Source: Stomoxys calcitrans (Eukaryota; Arthropoda; Insecta; Diptera; Muscidae). From it: a stretch of 64,000 nucleotides of DNA. A model generated the notes under the pieces. It was not told the DNA's origin. It did not search any database and was given only the letters and a program-made list of their open reading frames with translations. The stretch spans positions 230,503,754-230,567,753 of the forward strand of contig NC_081553.1 in NCBI RefSeq assembly GCF_963082655.1, in the 5' to 3' direction. This document shows, in pieces, positions 23,484 through 36,000 of this stretch (position 1 is the stretch's first letter; each line of letters begins with the position of its first letter). The position numbers and the translations under genes are program-made.

Positions 23484-26400
23484 TTATTCAACAAAAAATT
23501 TGTCATATGGAAATTTTGTAAAGACTTCATTAATGACCGCTCCATAGATAACGCTAAACCCTCGTGCTAAAGCTGGCCTCACTTCATTGTAGATGTCTTT
23601 CCAATTTTCGTTGAGGAATAAATTCATATTGTCACCCAAGACTTTATCACCATTGAATAGATTATCCACTTTGTAGATAATTTTGCTGGGTTCCCCATCC
23701 AACATCATATCCTTAATTGTCATATAAGTGGCACCATCTTTCTCAACGGGAGTGCCCACAAAATCCATTTGCAAAGTGACATCAACTGGCAAAAGGTAAA
23801 GGAAGGAAAAGAAAATGACAAGGGTTTTTAATAAAAAAAAGTGAATTGTGAATGCTGAGATTCTTTTCAGCATATTTTTTAAAACTTTTGATATAGTTTA
23901 TCGTCATATTTCCATTGTTGGCTTTGATATTTAGTTTATTTTGGTTCATTACTTACCCAAGGTTATATTACTTAGGCCACTGCCTTTTATGGGTAATATC
24001 AAAATTTTGCCATTAATCGAATAATCGCCTACTAAACTGAGAGCTTTAGCATGAAAAACCAGACGATTTTTTTTGGTCATATCTTTGCCGAATCCTCTAA
24101 AATTGAAAAAAAAGAGAAATTATGAATTTAAAGCTTTAATTCACTAATGTTGAATTAGAAAAGTTAAAAAATAATTACGTGATTTTAATGCATAATCACT
24201 ATTTTTTACAATAGAGATTATTTTCTATATAGTGAAATTTAAGCGGAAAAAAGTTTACCCTTGATTATTTAAAACATTTTAGTTGTTCCAATATTCAGTT
24301 AGAACTTACTTTACTTGCACTGCTCTGGCTGTTCTCCAACCCTGAACACTGTTATTGGTCAACACCATGTCAATATTTACGGCACTTTCTTCACCCTGTT
24401 GGATGTGCACCGTTTCTAAGGGCAATGGATCGATTGACTTTAAGTTTATGGATTCATCACCTAAACGATGGTAAATCAATTTATAACACACATCTTAAGT
24501 TCTCTCTTGCAATGCATTACCTTCATATTTTTCACTTAAAAAATAATTTATAAGATTGGCAATACACTCGGTGTCCCCATATTTGCATGGTTTTGGATCA
24601 TCAGCTAGAAATAAAATACAACAACAATGCTTTAGATATTTCTTCCACTGTGCTTATGTTTTTGGTTAATTGTGTATTTGCAAAGCAAGCTCCTTAAACT
24701 ATGCAATACTTTTTAAAATTTCGCTGCATGGGAAAAGAATATTGCATGTCGTTTATGATTATCTCCGCAATTAAGTCAATGGAATTGCAATTACTACTAG
24801 AAATTATAACGTGTTTATAAACTAGTTTTCATTTACAGTAAATAGTTGTTATTTAAAATAGACAAATTGACAATTAGATATTAGTAGGAAATAGATTAAA
24901 ATTGCTTGTATAATATGAGAGTATCAATTCTTGTTGGATTAACTGAAATATTAATTGACTCATCGCTGGTTGAATACAAATTTTCCTTAGTACATTTTAG
25001 AATATAGGGAGGTATACGAATGTAGTCATTCCGTTTGTAACAACTCGTAAAAACGATATGTTGTTTTATAAAGTTTACATTATCTTGGCCTTCTTGAAAT
25101 CTAAATCGATCTCGCCAGGTCTAGTTTTAGTTTCATGCTATGGAAACTAAAACTACCCTTTTCGCTGATGGTGATGGGCACACTAATACTGTTGAAAATA
25201 TCACACTATATTTGTGTGAGTGTCATGAAACGTCAACTGAATGAAGTATTCTGAGGATGGTTTTTGCACCACAAAAACCACCATAAGGGAACTTCAGCTA
25301 CACTTTTCCTTGGAAAAAGGTACTAAACCTACAATTTTCCTTGGAAAAGGGAACTAAGCTAATCTCTTCCTTGGAAAAGGGAACTAAGCTACCACTTTCC
25401 TTGGAAAAGGGAACTAAAGCTATCATTTATCTTGGAAAAGGGAACTAAGCTACATTTTTCTTGGAAAGGGGAACTTAAGCTACTCTTGCTTGCATCAATG
25501 ATAACCAGAAGAGGTTATCACTGAGTTGAATTTGTCGGAGGTTATTGGAAATTGTGTCTGAGTCAAAATCCCTTGGGCGATAAAATTTTGATTTAGCGAA
25601 TGGGAACTCTTGCAAGTTGTTTAACTGTTTAAAGCGACCTGGATGGTTCAACAGTGTCTTCCTTCTCTTGTTCCTGTGGTATCACAATGGACCAAAACGT
25701 CTGAGTAAGTCCGATGGCCGACTGTCACTTAAACCTAACCTTACCTACCCTTTTGCCTGGAAAAGGGTACTAAAGCTACACTTTTCGTTGGAAAAGTATA
25801 CTAAAGCTACCCTTTTCGTTGGAAAAGGGTATTAAAGCTACCATTTTCTTTGGAAAAGGTTACTAAAGCTATCCTTTTCGTTGAAAAAGAGTACTAAAGT
25901 TACCCTTTTCGTTGAAAAGGGGTTCTAAAGCTAGCCTTTTCTTTGGAAAAGGGTACTAAAGCTACCCTTTTCGTTGGAAAAGGGGTACTAAAGTTACCCT
26001 TTTCGTTGGAAAAAGGGTACTAAAGTTACCCCTTTCGTTGGAAAAGGCGTACTAAAGTTAACCTTTTCGTTGAAAAAGAGTACTAAAGCTACCCTTTTCG
26101 TTGAAAAAGGGTACAAAAGCTGCCCTTTTCGTTGGAAAGGGGTACTAAAGCTACAGTTTTCGTTGGAAAACTGGTACTATAGCTACCCTTTCGTAGGAAA
26201 AGGGTACTACAGCTACCGTTTTCGTTGGAAAATGGTACTAAAGCTACCCTTTTCGTTGGAAAAGTTAACTAAAACTACCATTTTCACTGAAAATTCAAAT
26301 ATTCCTTACTAATTTAGACGACCATGTGGGCTTTGGGGTGTACTCTAAAGATCTAGAACTGGTCATATCGAAAAGGTTACCAAACCATTGCAGTATGTAT

Positions 26401-28695
26401 CAAGCAGATATAATTGCAATAAAGAAAGTAGCGGAATGAAGAAAAAAAAGTGGCGGAATGGCTTAAATATTTATAATGTCATAACGATGATTTGCATAAA
26501 TATCTTCTCAGACAGCCAGGCAGACATTTATGAACACAAAAACCGCCCTTGACTGTCGCAGATCTCTCAACGAGATGGCTGAACAGGTCAAAATCCACCT
26601 GTACTGGGTGACGGGCCACAGAGATATTCCAATTGTAAGGCGGCCGAGCTTGCGAGACTAGGACCTATCTTACCCATTCCAGGGAAACTGGAATATGTGG
26701 GTATGCCTTTAGCGACATGTAAGCTAAGTTTTCAGGAACAAGCCCGAAGGCCAACGAATGATAGATGGTTACAAAGAGGGGGCTGTGAGCAGACTTGAAG
26801 AGATCTGCCGCTTTGCTGTCATTGACTAGAACACACGTCTCAGTCATTGTGTCCGTCACGACTGGTTACTGTCTGATCAGAAAACATGCTGACAGACTGA
26901 AGGTTTCCAGTAACGACTTTTGCAGAAGCTGTGAGGACATCGAAGAGTAAGAGACTATAGAACACGTTCTGTGTGTGTATCCCGCACTGGCAGTCAGAAG
27001 GAGTACCACTTTAGGTTCTCACTTCTTTAAGAACCTATCTGATTTAGCGGATGATTATTTCATGCAAATGTTGACCGTTACCGCTTCCCAACATTTCGGC
27101 CGGTATCTCACGAATAAATGCTTCAATGTTGTTTTCCAATGCGTCAATTGAAGCAGACTTGTCTGCATAGACATGGGCTTTAACATAGTCCCACAAAAAA
27201 TAGTCTAAAGGCTTTAAATCGCACGATCTAGGCGGTCAATAATTGACCGGTCCCGAACTTGAAATAAAATGTTCACTGAACTCGCCTCTCAATAAGTCCA
27301 TTGTTACGCGTGCTGTGTGGCATGTGTTGAAACCACATGTCATACAAGTCAAGCTCTTGCATTTTGGGAAAAAACGTTGGAAATCATCTCACGATAGCAC
27401 TCACCATTCACAGTTACGTTGCGATTCACATTATCATTGAAGAAGTACGGTCCAATGATGCCATTAGCCTTTTATGACCTTTTCTGGATACATTGGTAGC
27501 TCTTGCAATGCTTCTGGCTGATTTTCACTCAAAAATCTACAGTTCTGTTTATTTACGTACCCATTGAGCCAAAAATGAGCTTCGCCGCTGAAGAAAAAGA
27601 AGCGCGCGATGAACTTTTTTAACAGAGCAAACATTCTATAATTTGCAAGCGTTGTTCGTTTGTAATACGATTCATGGTTAAATTATAGACCAAACTGAAG
27701 ATGTTTGACAGTGAAACAAAACACGAAACGTGCGTGAGCTGTTTAAACCAGTGTTACCAAAAAGATAATAGCTAAAAAATCACCCTTTATTTGGCTGGAA
27801 TATCACAACTGATTATTGTTGGCGAATTTAAACACCTTAAAGTGAACAAATAATGGTACTGGTAGCGTTGTCAAACCAAACGCCATCTGAAACGGTTCGA
27901 CGAGTGAAGACTCGATTCAATGAAATCCACAAGCCATAGTGGCAGTCAAATGTTGAAAGATCTGAAAATATCCCGTAAAAGGATGCAACATATATTGAAA
28001 AATTAGCTCAAGGTAAAGCCTTACAACTTCCAAAAGGGACACGACCTTACACCAAAGCGAAAAAAAGTTAGGCTCAAAAGAGCAGAGACGAGACGGGATA
28101 AATTTCACAATTTAGCAATTCGTAAACTTCCAAAATTACCGTGTTTGCTTAACCATGCGCACGTAGGAGAATTTGAGTCTACGATCGGCCAACCGATATA
28201 ATTTTCTGCATTTCACTCATTACACTCGCCAGATGCCCATCCGATGGACTTTTCTATTTGGACCATTAAGAGGATACTAGAAAAAGGACGGAACTTTAAC
28301 AATACCGGCTGGTATTATTTTACTCGCATTATTAGCAAATAATGTTAATACCATTTGGTGTGAATTTAATTCCAGACAAAGGAGGCTATAAGAATTGATG
28401 GCGTCACATTCGGTCCATATTGTTCTATAACTTCATAAAGCTCTTATATATTTAAAAAAGTTATTCAAAGAACTTGATACATGCGATCCATGGTGGAGGG
28501 TATATAAGATTCGGTTTGGCCAATCTTATTGCTCTTTTGCTTGTTTTCATTCAAAATTCTAGAACTATAGAAAACTCGAGACGGAATTTTTTGTTGGGAA
28601 ATCAATCAATAAGACTTACGAAATGCACAATCAACACCAAGAAGAAAGAACGCAAATATATTCAACTTGAAAATATACAAATACAACTTTTGCAT
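23484..28695 (-). CDS. takeout/JHBP-family protein, gene 3 (5 exons)
   Basis: Exons in coding order are 28620-28695, 24521-24604, 24310-24460, 23957-24096 and 23484-23785, 753 nt, giving 250 residues, all in frame. Exon 1 encodes a longer leader than its neighbours, MQKLYLYIFKLNIFAFFLLG, with cleavage expected near residue 23. Cys32 and Cys39 (PCKYGDTEC) are the family pair. The former exon 2 is split by a small intron (24461-24520) inside the Gly codon of EGDES. The final exon has LFNGDKVLGDN and FLNENWKDIY and is 302 nt, one codon longer than in its paralogues. Intron 1 (4015 bp) holds the palindromic minisatellite, a LINE fragment and Tc/mariner relics. Exon 1 is inferred from phase, signal peptide and TATA context. 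Confidence 0.9.
25287..25490 (+). repeat. Minisatellite block 1, ~31-bp palindromic units
   Basis: About six units of the form TTTTCCTTGGAAAAGGGAAC followed by TAAGCTAC. It is a variant of block 2 with a CCTTGG centre instead of CGTTGG. It lies in intron 1 of takeout-like gene 3. Confidence 0.8.
25740..26292 (+). repeat. Minisatellite block 2, ~19 palindromic units
   Basis: About 19 head-to-tail units of ~31 bp, consensus ACCCTTTTCGTTGGAAAAGG then GTACTAAAGCT. Each unit can fold, with ACCCTTTTC pairing with GAAAAGGGT across a GTTG loop. The unit at 26151-26176 has changed both arms together (CAGTTTTC with GAAAACTG). An open frame through the array (26070-26312) is a product of the repetition. 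Confidence 0.88.
26310..27045 (+). mobile_element. LINE RNase H and C-terminal fragment
   Basis: Readable in broken frames: VGFGVYSKDLELVISKRLP and YQADIIAIKKVAEW (RNase H start and its catalytic Glu region) near 26320-26440, HLYWVTGHRDIPI near 26595-26635, and a Cys-rich tail DFCRSCEDIEE near 26925. The same family is seen at 40250-41180 and 44480-44925. It joins the Tc-like fragment at about 27045. Confidence 0.7.
27046..27788 (-). mobile_element. Tc/mariner-like transposon, internally deleted
   Basis: Minus-strand copy with outer end AAAGGGTGATTTTTTAGCTA at about 27788. An N-terminal start lies near 27680, and the C-terminal part encodes LDYFLWDYVKAHVYADKSAS (near 27200) and ENNIEAFIREIPAEML (near 27110), ending GQHLHEIIIR. 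The middle is partly deleted and frameshifted. The far inverted end is missing. It belongs to the same family as 13642-13911. Confidence 0.75.
27860..28330 (+). mobile_element. Second Tc/mariner-type transposase relic
   Basis: Disrupted frames give MLKDLKISRKRMQHILKN (about 27950-28000; helix-turn-helix-like part), KVRLKRAETRRDKFHN (about 28060) and near 28210-28280 a PDAHPMDFSIW-like segment that ends the catalytic core of such transposases. Many stops. The subfamily is not determined. Confidence 0.5.
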
Positions 28696-28778
28696 TTTTT
28701 TATCGCTTCACTTTCCAAATGCAAACTATATATTGTTGGTTAGGTTTTTAACTGTGATTTGAAGGAATTTCGTTTATT

Positions 28779-28786
28779 CTTTTATA
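28779..28786 (-). promoter_or_regulatory. TATA-like box of takeout-like gene 3
   Basis: The minus strand reads TATAAAAG, 84 bp upstream of the ATG at 28695. The spacing agrees with the other five genes and supports the distal exon 1. Confidence 0.55.
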
Positions 28787-29009
28787 GGTTTATCCGAAAC
28801 GTTTTTGCTTTCATTTTCCAATAGATATTCCATTGATAGCTGTCAAAGAATACCTAGCATTTTCGTGTTAAATGATGGACAGATCAATTACTGAATGATG
28901 TTATTGTGTAATGGGTTCATCATTATTATAAAACTGTTTAGTAAACCGGAAGCGGAAGGTATTTCAATTTCTTTAGTATATTTTACATGCTAAATTAAAG
29001 ACGAGGAAG

Positions 29010-29215
29010 CCACCGTGGGGCAGAAGTTAACAGCTGGCTACATTTGTAAGGTTCCTGCCATGTTAAAAATTATCTACTAATTGGCGTCGCTATACGGCAC
29101 GCCGTTCGGACTCGTTATAAAAAAGTAGGAACTTAAACATTAATTGGACTGCACTCATTGGTATGAGAGATTAGTTTCGACTGTTCCTTAATGGAATGTT
29201 CCTGGGAAATTTAAG
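29010..29215 (+). mobile_element. tRNA-derived SINE, degraded
   Basis: Eroded head (CCACCGTGGGGCAGAAGTTA), then ACGGCACGCCGTTCGGACTC and the tail GGAATGTTCCTGGGAAATTT. The B box region is deleted. Confidence 0.6.
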
Positions 29216-29439
29216 TCGAATCGGCCAAAAACAGGGCCTTCTAGGAGTTCAAGAAATCTAAATAGGGGGCAGTATCAATTTGCGGACTAGAAATACTTTT
29301 GTATGAAATTGCAGTCCCATTTAATACGAATGGAAGAAACATCTTTATGTTAAGCCTTTAATCATACCGTAATTCTTAATCAATTTCAGAGTTGCAAAAG
29401 CTGAAGCTTGTTAGCATCTTATTATTAAAGAAAATGTTA

Positions 29440-29960
29440 GCGCCCGGTGGGTTTTCAAGCGGCTAAGAAGATCTATAAATTACTATCATCAGATACATGC
29501 AAGTTTATCCATGTCTTCAAAATGAGGAACTGTAATACTAACATCTCGACATCCAGAGTTACTTTAAAAGAGACTAGATCTTTGTGATTTCTGGGATTGC
29601 TTATAAACAGCAGTTCTAAATGGAATAACCTTGTCAACTATCTACTGACCCTGCCAACGAGGTCAGTTAGTTGACATGGTCGACTAAACAGAGCAGATAC
29701 TCAATTGCAGAACGGAGTCTCTTATATCTATTGTTGAAACTTTAATTATATCGAAAATAAATCATGCTATTTGCATTTATGGAACGGCGGCTTATTCGCT
29801 TCGTAAGCGTATTAGAACTGTCATCAACGCAGCGATCCGTATATTACTAGGTGCTATTCGCCCCTATCAGAAACATGTTGTTTGAAGCAAACGTGATGTC
29901 ATTGGACGCATATATTGATCTTTAGACAGTCTAGAGTTTCCCTTCATTAGTTTATAATAT
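29440..29960 (+). mobile_element. LINE polymerase C-terminal fragment
   Basis: Near 29720-29880 it encodes SIVETLIISKINHAICIYGT and RKRIRTVINAAIRILLGAIR, the post-RT thumb region of a Jockey/I-type LINE. The preceding 250 bp probably belong to it but are not readable. The far end is undefined. Confidence 0.5.
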
Positions 29961-30693
29961 TCATTGAGGAAGAAAATACGCAAAAGCAGGAAAGTTCCCA
30001 GGGTCCCATCCTCGATCTACCGGACAATCGAAAAATCAATAAATTGGATATACTACTTGATGTCTGTTCCAGTGTTTCACGGATTTACCCCCCGTGCGGG
30101 ACGAATCAATTAATCTTTCCTTACACAGGATGTTAAAATCAGAAACTAATGCTTCAGTATTTCGGACACAGTTCTCCATAATCCATAAACAGTTATGGGT
30201 CAAAAACTGAAAATTCGGCCACATGACCACTGAACATGATGTCATGAAATGTCTCGGCTCTGAAATCTATTTCCAACATCTCCAATGCGAAATATTACTC
30301 GGCAATGGCGAGAAATATTTCGCCATTGATGGGTTCTTTCGTGCGTTTGCCTACTAATAACTATCTCAATCATGAAAGCTCCATAAATCTGCCTGTACCA
30401 AGATTTATTAAATTTTCGAGCTTCCTAGGTATGTATTTATGAGTAGTGCATCGACTGGACATTTGTCCCTTTCCTACTGCTGACAGTAAGCACAACAACA
30501 ACAGCGTAACATCACATCACTTGTGTGCATTGCAATAAAAACGTTTTGTACTCCTCTTTCTATCCGTTTTTTTTTTTTAATTTTATCTTCCTCTCCTTCT
30601 AACAACCCCATCATAAATTGAACAGTTGTCACTTTATGCAAACGACAGACTTTTCAGCAAGCAATCTGCTTTTCCAAAATTGCAAACATTTTG

Positions 30694-31310
30694 CTATAAC
30701 AGCAGAAGTGTTTCTTTAAATGCTGTTGTTTGAGCCGATGTGTTACAGCACGCATTGTCATGGTGCAGAGTGATCCGTCTTTGGGGGTTGGTTTTCCTGA
30801 TTTCTTGGAACAGGCGATCATTTGCTTGGAAGTGCTTCGTGCATGAGCAACTTTTGTTGGATTTGGCTAATCTTGAAACTCCCGTATTTTTCTCATCTTG
30901 ATACGATCGTATTTTTGGAGCATTTCTTTCGACCAATCGACACGAGCCCTTTTTTGAGCGATTGACAAATTGTGTGGGATCCAACGCAAACAAATTTTTG
31001 ACGGTCAAATGTTCATGCCTCAATCTCACGATAGGTCACATGACGATCTTGCAATATCAGTTGGCGCATAGCATCAATGGTTTTTGGAACAAGAACTGAT
31101 TTTGGTCGACCTTCACGAAATTCGTCTTGGAGTGAACTACGACTTCGGTTGAAGTCACCATACCATCGATAAACACTAGTCCTTGTTGGAGCTTCATCGC
31201 CAAATATTGAATTGAGTTCATCGATATACTGAGTTGTTGAGTTAATCCAGATCGAAATAAAGAAATAATCGCACCAAAATGCTCACGATTTTATTCCATT
31301 TTTTGGGGGA
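30694..31310 (-). mobile_element. Mariner transposase relic
   Basis: Minus-strand frames give LSIDELNSIFGDEAPTRTSV and YRWYGDFNRSRSSLQDEFRE near 31210-31100, VTYREIEA near 31030, and further on NPQRRITLHHDNACCNTSAQ near 30760, which carries the second catalytic Asp region (HHDNA) of mariner transposases. A stop and frameshifts separate the pieces, and the C-terminus is missing. Confidence 0.7.
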
Positions 31311-31479
31311 GATCAATCTTTTAAGTTACTGTAAACAACACAAATAGCGCTCATATGTCAAAACGTTTTCAGTACGTAAAATCTCAAAAATGTCAAGCTT
31401 TACGATAGAGCTGTCAGTTGGCAGCTTGCAGCACAAGGGTTGTCCATTCCTGAAATATGAAAGGCAACCCTTGTATTTA

Positions 31480-32065
31480 GATAAAGCTGCCATATAGACT
31501 GATCTGCCGACATCTAAGCACTTAAAAGACGCATTTATTATCCAATTTCGCTGGAGTTTAAAAAAAGTGAGTTGTATCAAGATTCCCGACTTTCGACTCA
31601 AATATCATCTAGATCTGGAATGGATTCCATGGATTCTGTGAAAAATTTCCTCAAACTTAGTTGAAGCACATATCATACATATCAAAATTTAAATTTCTAG
31701 GGACCGTAGAGGATTATTTGGGGGATCGGTTTATATGAGAGCTATATCAGGTTATAGACCAATTTGGACAATGCTTACCATGGATATGGAAAGTCAAAAT
31801 AACCCATTGCGTATAAAATTGCAGACCAATCGTTCAACCATTATGGTTTTCATGGAATCAATATGTCAAATGGGGAGATAGGTTTATATGGGAGCTATAT
31901 CAGATTATGACCCGATTAGAAACATACTTGGCACGGTTATTGTAAGTCATAACAAATTACTCCGTACAAAATTTCATCCAAATTGAAAAAAAAATTGAGG
32001 CTTCTATTGGATCAAGAAGTCAAATCGATATACCACTTTATATGGGCGTTATCCAATTGCATCCT
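31480..32065 (+). repeat. DINE-1/Helentron-like monomers, degraded
   Basis: Several ~150-bp units marked by GCTGCCATATAGACTGATCT (31490), GGTTTATATGAGAGCTATATC (near 31729) and AGGTTTATATGGGAGCTATA (near 31880). No end modules were found. Confidence 0.6.
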
Positions 32066-32567
32066 ACAGAGGCGGGTTCAAAAAGAGGAAACACTTTTGT
32101 TGTTGCAGGCAGATGCAGCTGATGCTTTTACAAGTTTAAGTTTGTAATTTTTAAGACATAACAAACAAGAAACTAGGTCGAACGTTTTTAACAATTGTTT
32201 TCCTGATCTGCTCAAGTTGGGATTCACTTCCGCAAGTTTGTCTTACTAAGTACTTCAGTTTTGGGTATTTGATCAATACTGTCATATTATATACATCCCA
32301 AACTAACCAACTGACTCCCTTTCATAACGACCTTTAAACGAAATATTAAAATTATGAGAACAGATGCAGTTTTTAATTTTCGTCATTAAACAAGAAAAAA
32401 AGGCATAACCAAAAATTATTGGATTTGAACACCAATATACACAAAACTACTTGACATATTGAAATCAAATTTTACAGTAACTGGAATGTTGTTTAGCAAA
32501 TTGCATACAAAAATTTGAATTCACCATATGTTGACTTTTGCACTTTTTGGGCCCGTGACACTGTGCA
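32066..32567. other. Intergenic, nothing recognised
   Basis: AT-rich sequence between repeat fragments and a SINE. No gene is supported. Confidence 0.35.
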
Positions 32568-32820
32568 CCGTAGCTCAGAGGTTATCATGTCCGCCTATAA
32601 AGCTGAACGCTGGGGTTAGAATGCTTGCGAGAACATCAGGAAAACATTTTCAGCGTTGGTTTTTGCCCTCCATATGTTGACGACATTTGTGAGGTACTAT
32701 GTAATGCATAGAAGCCATGTAAAAACTTTTACCCAAAGAGGTGTCGCACTGCGGCACTCCATTCGGAGGCAAAAAAAAAACTCAATCGGACAGCACTCAT
32801 TAATATGTGAGAAGTTTGCC
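32568..32820 (+). mobile_element. tRNA-derived SINE, truncated
   Basis: The A box TAGCTCAGAGG is at about 32570, the B box is mutated to GGTTAGAATGC, and the body CACTGCGGCACTCCATTCGG follows. It is truncated at AATATGTGAGAAGTTTGCCC. A 23-bp tandem (CAGCAGACAGTGTTTG...) of about 2.6 copies follows at 32825-32883. Confidence 0.68.
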
Positions 32821-33074
32821 CAGTCAGCAGACAGTGTTTGCTATTATCAGCATACAGTGTTTGTTATTATCAGCAGACAGTTTTAATGGGTGTAAAGAAT
32901 GAAAAGAAATGTTAATTTATTGGAAGAAACAAAAGTGAAAATTTTGTTTTATTATATAGTTTTAAAATTTTTTTTTTTGTATTTATATCACTTATAGTAC
33001 AAATAATATGTAATTGAAGTTTTTTTCACTTAAAATTCTAGAATTATCTTTATCAATAATTTCATTGATTCTTT

Positions 33075-36000
33075 TTAGTTCATGAAAAACTTTTCATAGG
33101 GATATGTGGCAAAAACTTTCGTAACCACTTTACGAACAATAGCTGCATAACCTTTGTCGATAAGATGTGAAATCTCGGCATAGAGCTCTTTCACATTTTC
33201 GTTCAATAATTTATTCATATTATCGGACAACTCTTTGTCATTGTAGAGGTTGTTGAATTTCACCACAACACCTTGTGGATCCAGATGAAGATGGAATTTG
33301 TCGGGTTTCATGTAGATTTCCCCATCCTTTTCATAAGGAACTCCAGTCCATCCGATGGTTAGTGTAGTTTTCACTAGGTTTTGGTGTTTTTTTTAGAAAA
33401 AAAGACATAAAAAAAAAATTGATTGATAATTGTATTGATTGAGTATGTGTTATGTCATATTACAAAAAATTAATATAAAATTGTATTAATTGATTTGTGT
33501 TATGACTAGTTGAGATAGATTTAAAAGAACGGGCTTTTACGCAATATCGAAATTTTGCATCTATTATTTGGCAAATGCTGCGGTATTTTGTGATAAAAAA
33601 ATTAATTTTCTAAACATGGATTGAGAACTTTCATTTTGCATTTAATGTCTTTCTTATAATGGAAAAAAGTTACTGATGTATTTTGTATACTAGCTGAACC
33701 GCGCCCGCTTCGCTACGCCTTCTTTAACTTTATATGGAACCAAATTATCCTTTGAATATTTGTTTTCGACAATTAAAGAGCTTTTAGTAAAATACCATGC
33801 TACGAAAATAGTATATGCATATCGTTTGACTAACAGTATAACAATATAAGTGCCTTTATCTGAATCCCATATGATCTTTATTGGACTACGAAATCGCTCG
33901 TAGGGTTTAATGTTATTAAGTTTAGATGTTCTCCATTCCTAAAAGACTTTATATCAGCCCGATATTCTCATGATATCCGATTTAAGGATGTTTTCGGGGG
34001 TCAGGTGGTCCCCCAGACACTTGGCCCTGAAAAATATATCAGCATCGTGCTCTTCTCTTAAATGCCATTTATATAATCCTCATATTGCTGTTGGTTTAAG
34101 AAGAGTTTATAGAATGAGGCGTCCCCCAAACATTTGGCCCTAAAATAGGTTATCAAATTCGTTTTCTAAACTCAAATACATTTCATTTGAGCCACATATT
34201 GGCATGGTCGGTAAATTGTAACCTTTTGGGGAAGGGGCGGTGCCCCAAATACATGGTCCCACATTTGAATTATCGTATTTTACTCCCAAATACCTTTATT
34301 TGAGCCCCACATTGCGATGGCTAGTAAATAATTGCTATTTGTGAAGTATTTGAACCCCATATTCCATTGGCCTCGAAATAGGATGTCAAATTCGTTTTCT
34401 AATCCCAAATCCATTATTGCAAAATAAAGCAAATATATCCGGTTTGGGTTATTGTCCCTAAAAACTTTCAACTAAGCCCCATATTGCTATGGTCGTAAAT
34501 TATCCTCTTTGGGGGATGTTTTTCGGAAGGGCGGCCCTCAAACACTTGGTCCCACATTTGGATTCGTATTCTACCCTCAGGCCTGCACTACACTGGAGGC
34601 CATCGAAGCGCAGAGGTTATCATTCCGCCTATGACGCTGAACGCCTGGGTTCGAATCCTGGCGAGACCATCAGAAAAAATTTTCAGCGGTGATTTTTCCC
34701 TCCTAATGCTGGTAACATTTGTGAGATACTATGCCATGTAAAACTTCTCTCCAAAGAGGTGTCGCACTGCGGCACGCCGTTCGGACTCGGCTATAAAAAG
34801 GAGGTCCCTTATCATTGAGCTTTAACTTGGATCGGACTGCACTCATTGATATGTGGGTATGAGTTTAATGATAAGTTTGCCCATGAACATTCCATTAAGG
34901 ACAGTAATGGAATGTTCATGGGCAAATTTGCAAACTGCCTTGGTCAGTAAATAAGTCTTGTTTGGGGTGGTCCTCCAAACACTTGGTCCGACAATTGGAT
35001 ATCAGATACGTTTTCTTATCTTAAATACTGTTAAATACTGAGTCCCATATGGTCGTGATTGGTCTATATGTATATTTGGTAGGTTTTGAGGGTGGGGCGG
35101 CTCCCCCTAGGTACCCCATCCGAAATTTGGATACCAAATTTTTGCTTGTAGGTTACTATAAGAGAGCACACAAAATTTCGTTTAAATCGCACCCCCACCT
35201 CCGAGATCTGGCGTTTCAAAAAATAATGGTAAGGGGGAGGGTCCGCCCCCTTCAGATATCAAAAAATTTAGTACCGTATTTTCAACACGGGATCACTATG
35301 CACTATCTATGAAAATTTCAAGATAATCGGTTCCTCCGTTTTTAAGTCTATTTGGAACACACAAACAAACCAACACAAATTCATTTTTATATATAAGAAA
35401 GATGTGCATAAAAATCCGAACTCTACACCTGACTTACACAATGTGATGTTGCATACGTCACTTCCGGAAATGGGTAGAAGTAGAACTTTTCCGGTTAGAT
35501 TATAAGGGCCGGTAAAGATGAGACTATCGGATTGGCTTACAATTTCGTGATTTACCGCAATATCCTTGCCAAAACCCCTAGAAAGAAGAACATATATAAA
35601 AATTATTCTGAATTTATTGTTCTCAAATCGTGTGATGTCAGAAAAACAAAATTATTTACTATGTTGTTTTCATTGTCTTTTTTTCTTATGGTGATTTTTA
35701 TTGTGCAAAAAAGTGAAGCATTTTTTGACATGCACTAAAATCGAAATTTTTTGTTCATTTGTCCAAAAAATGTAACCTCACCACCGGGTGTAGTGTTTGT
35801 TTGTTATGATGCTGCCTACAGAGAGTGGCAAAATGTTGCATTTCTTACATTGTGCCATGTCTGCGGTGGAGAATGTCGTACTTAATATCAGGGGCTTTCA
35901 TTCAAGAACTTTTGTTTCAACAAAAGAAGAAGAAAGAAATATGTAAAAATGGAAAGAGTGAACGCGTTTTATTTAACTAACGGCATATTAGATGCATTGC

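Larger units (their letters stand above)
33694..35397 (+). repeat. 'TTTCATTTGA' family repeat, longer copy with nested SINE
   Basis: Starts AGCTGAACCGCGCCCGCTTC and runs through several units with CATTTGAGCC(A/C)CATATTG and a GGGCGGTGCCCC-type block. It ends GGTTCCTCCGTTTTTAAGTC, ACACAAACAAACCAACACAA and TTTTATATATAAGAAA. A SINE is inserted at about 34600-34933. It occupies the last intron of takeout-like gene 4, which is 85-244 bp in genes 5 and 6. The class of element is unclear. Confidence 0.6.

Noticed and set aside
25287..26292. CRISPR array
   Set aside because: Units are contiguous and palindromic without unique spacers, and the genome is eukaryotic.
26070..26312. 80-codon Lys/Phe-rich frame
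   Set aside because: Arises from the 31-bp minisatellite. Units vary in length and shift frame.
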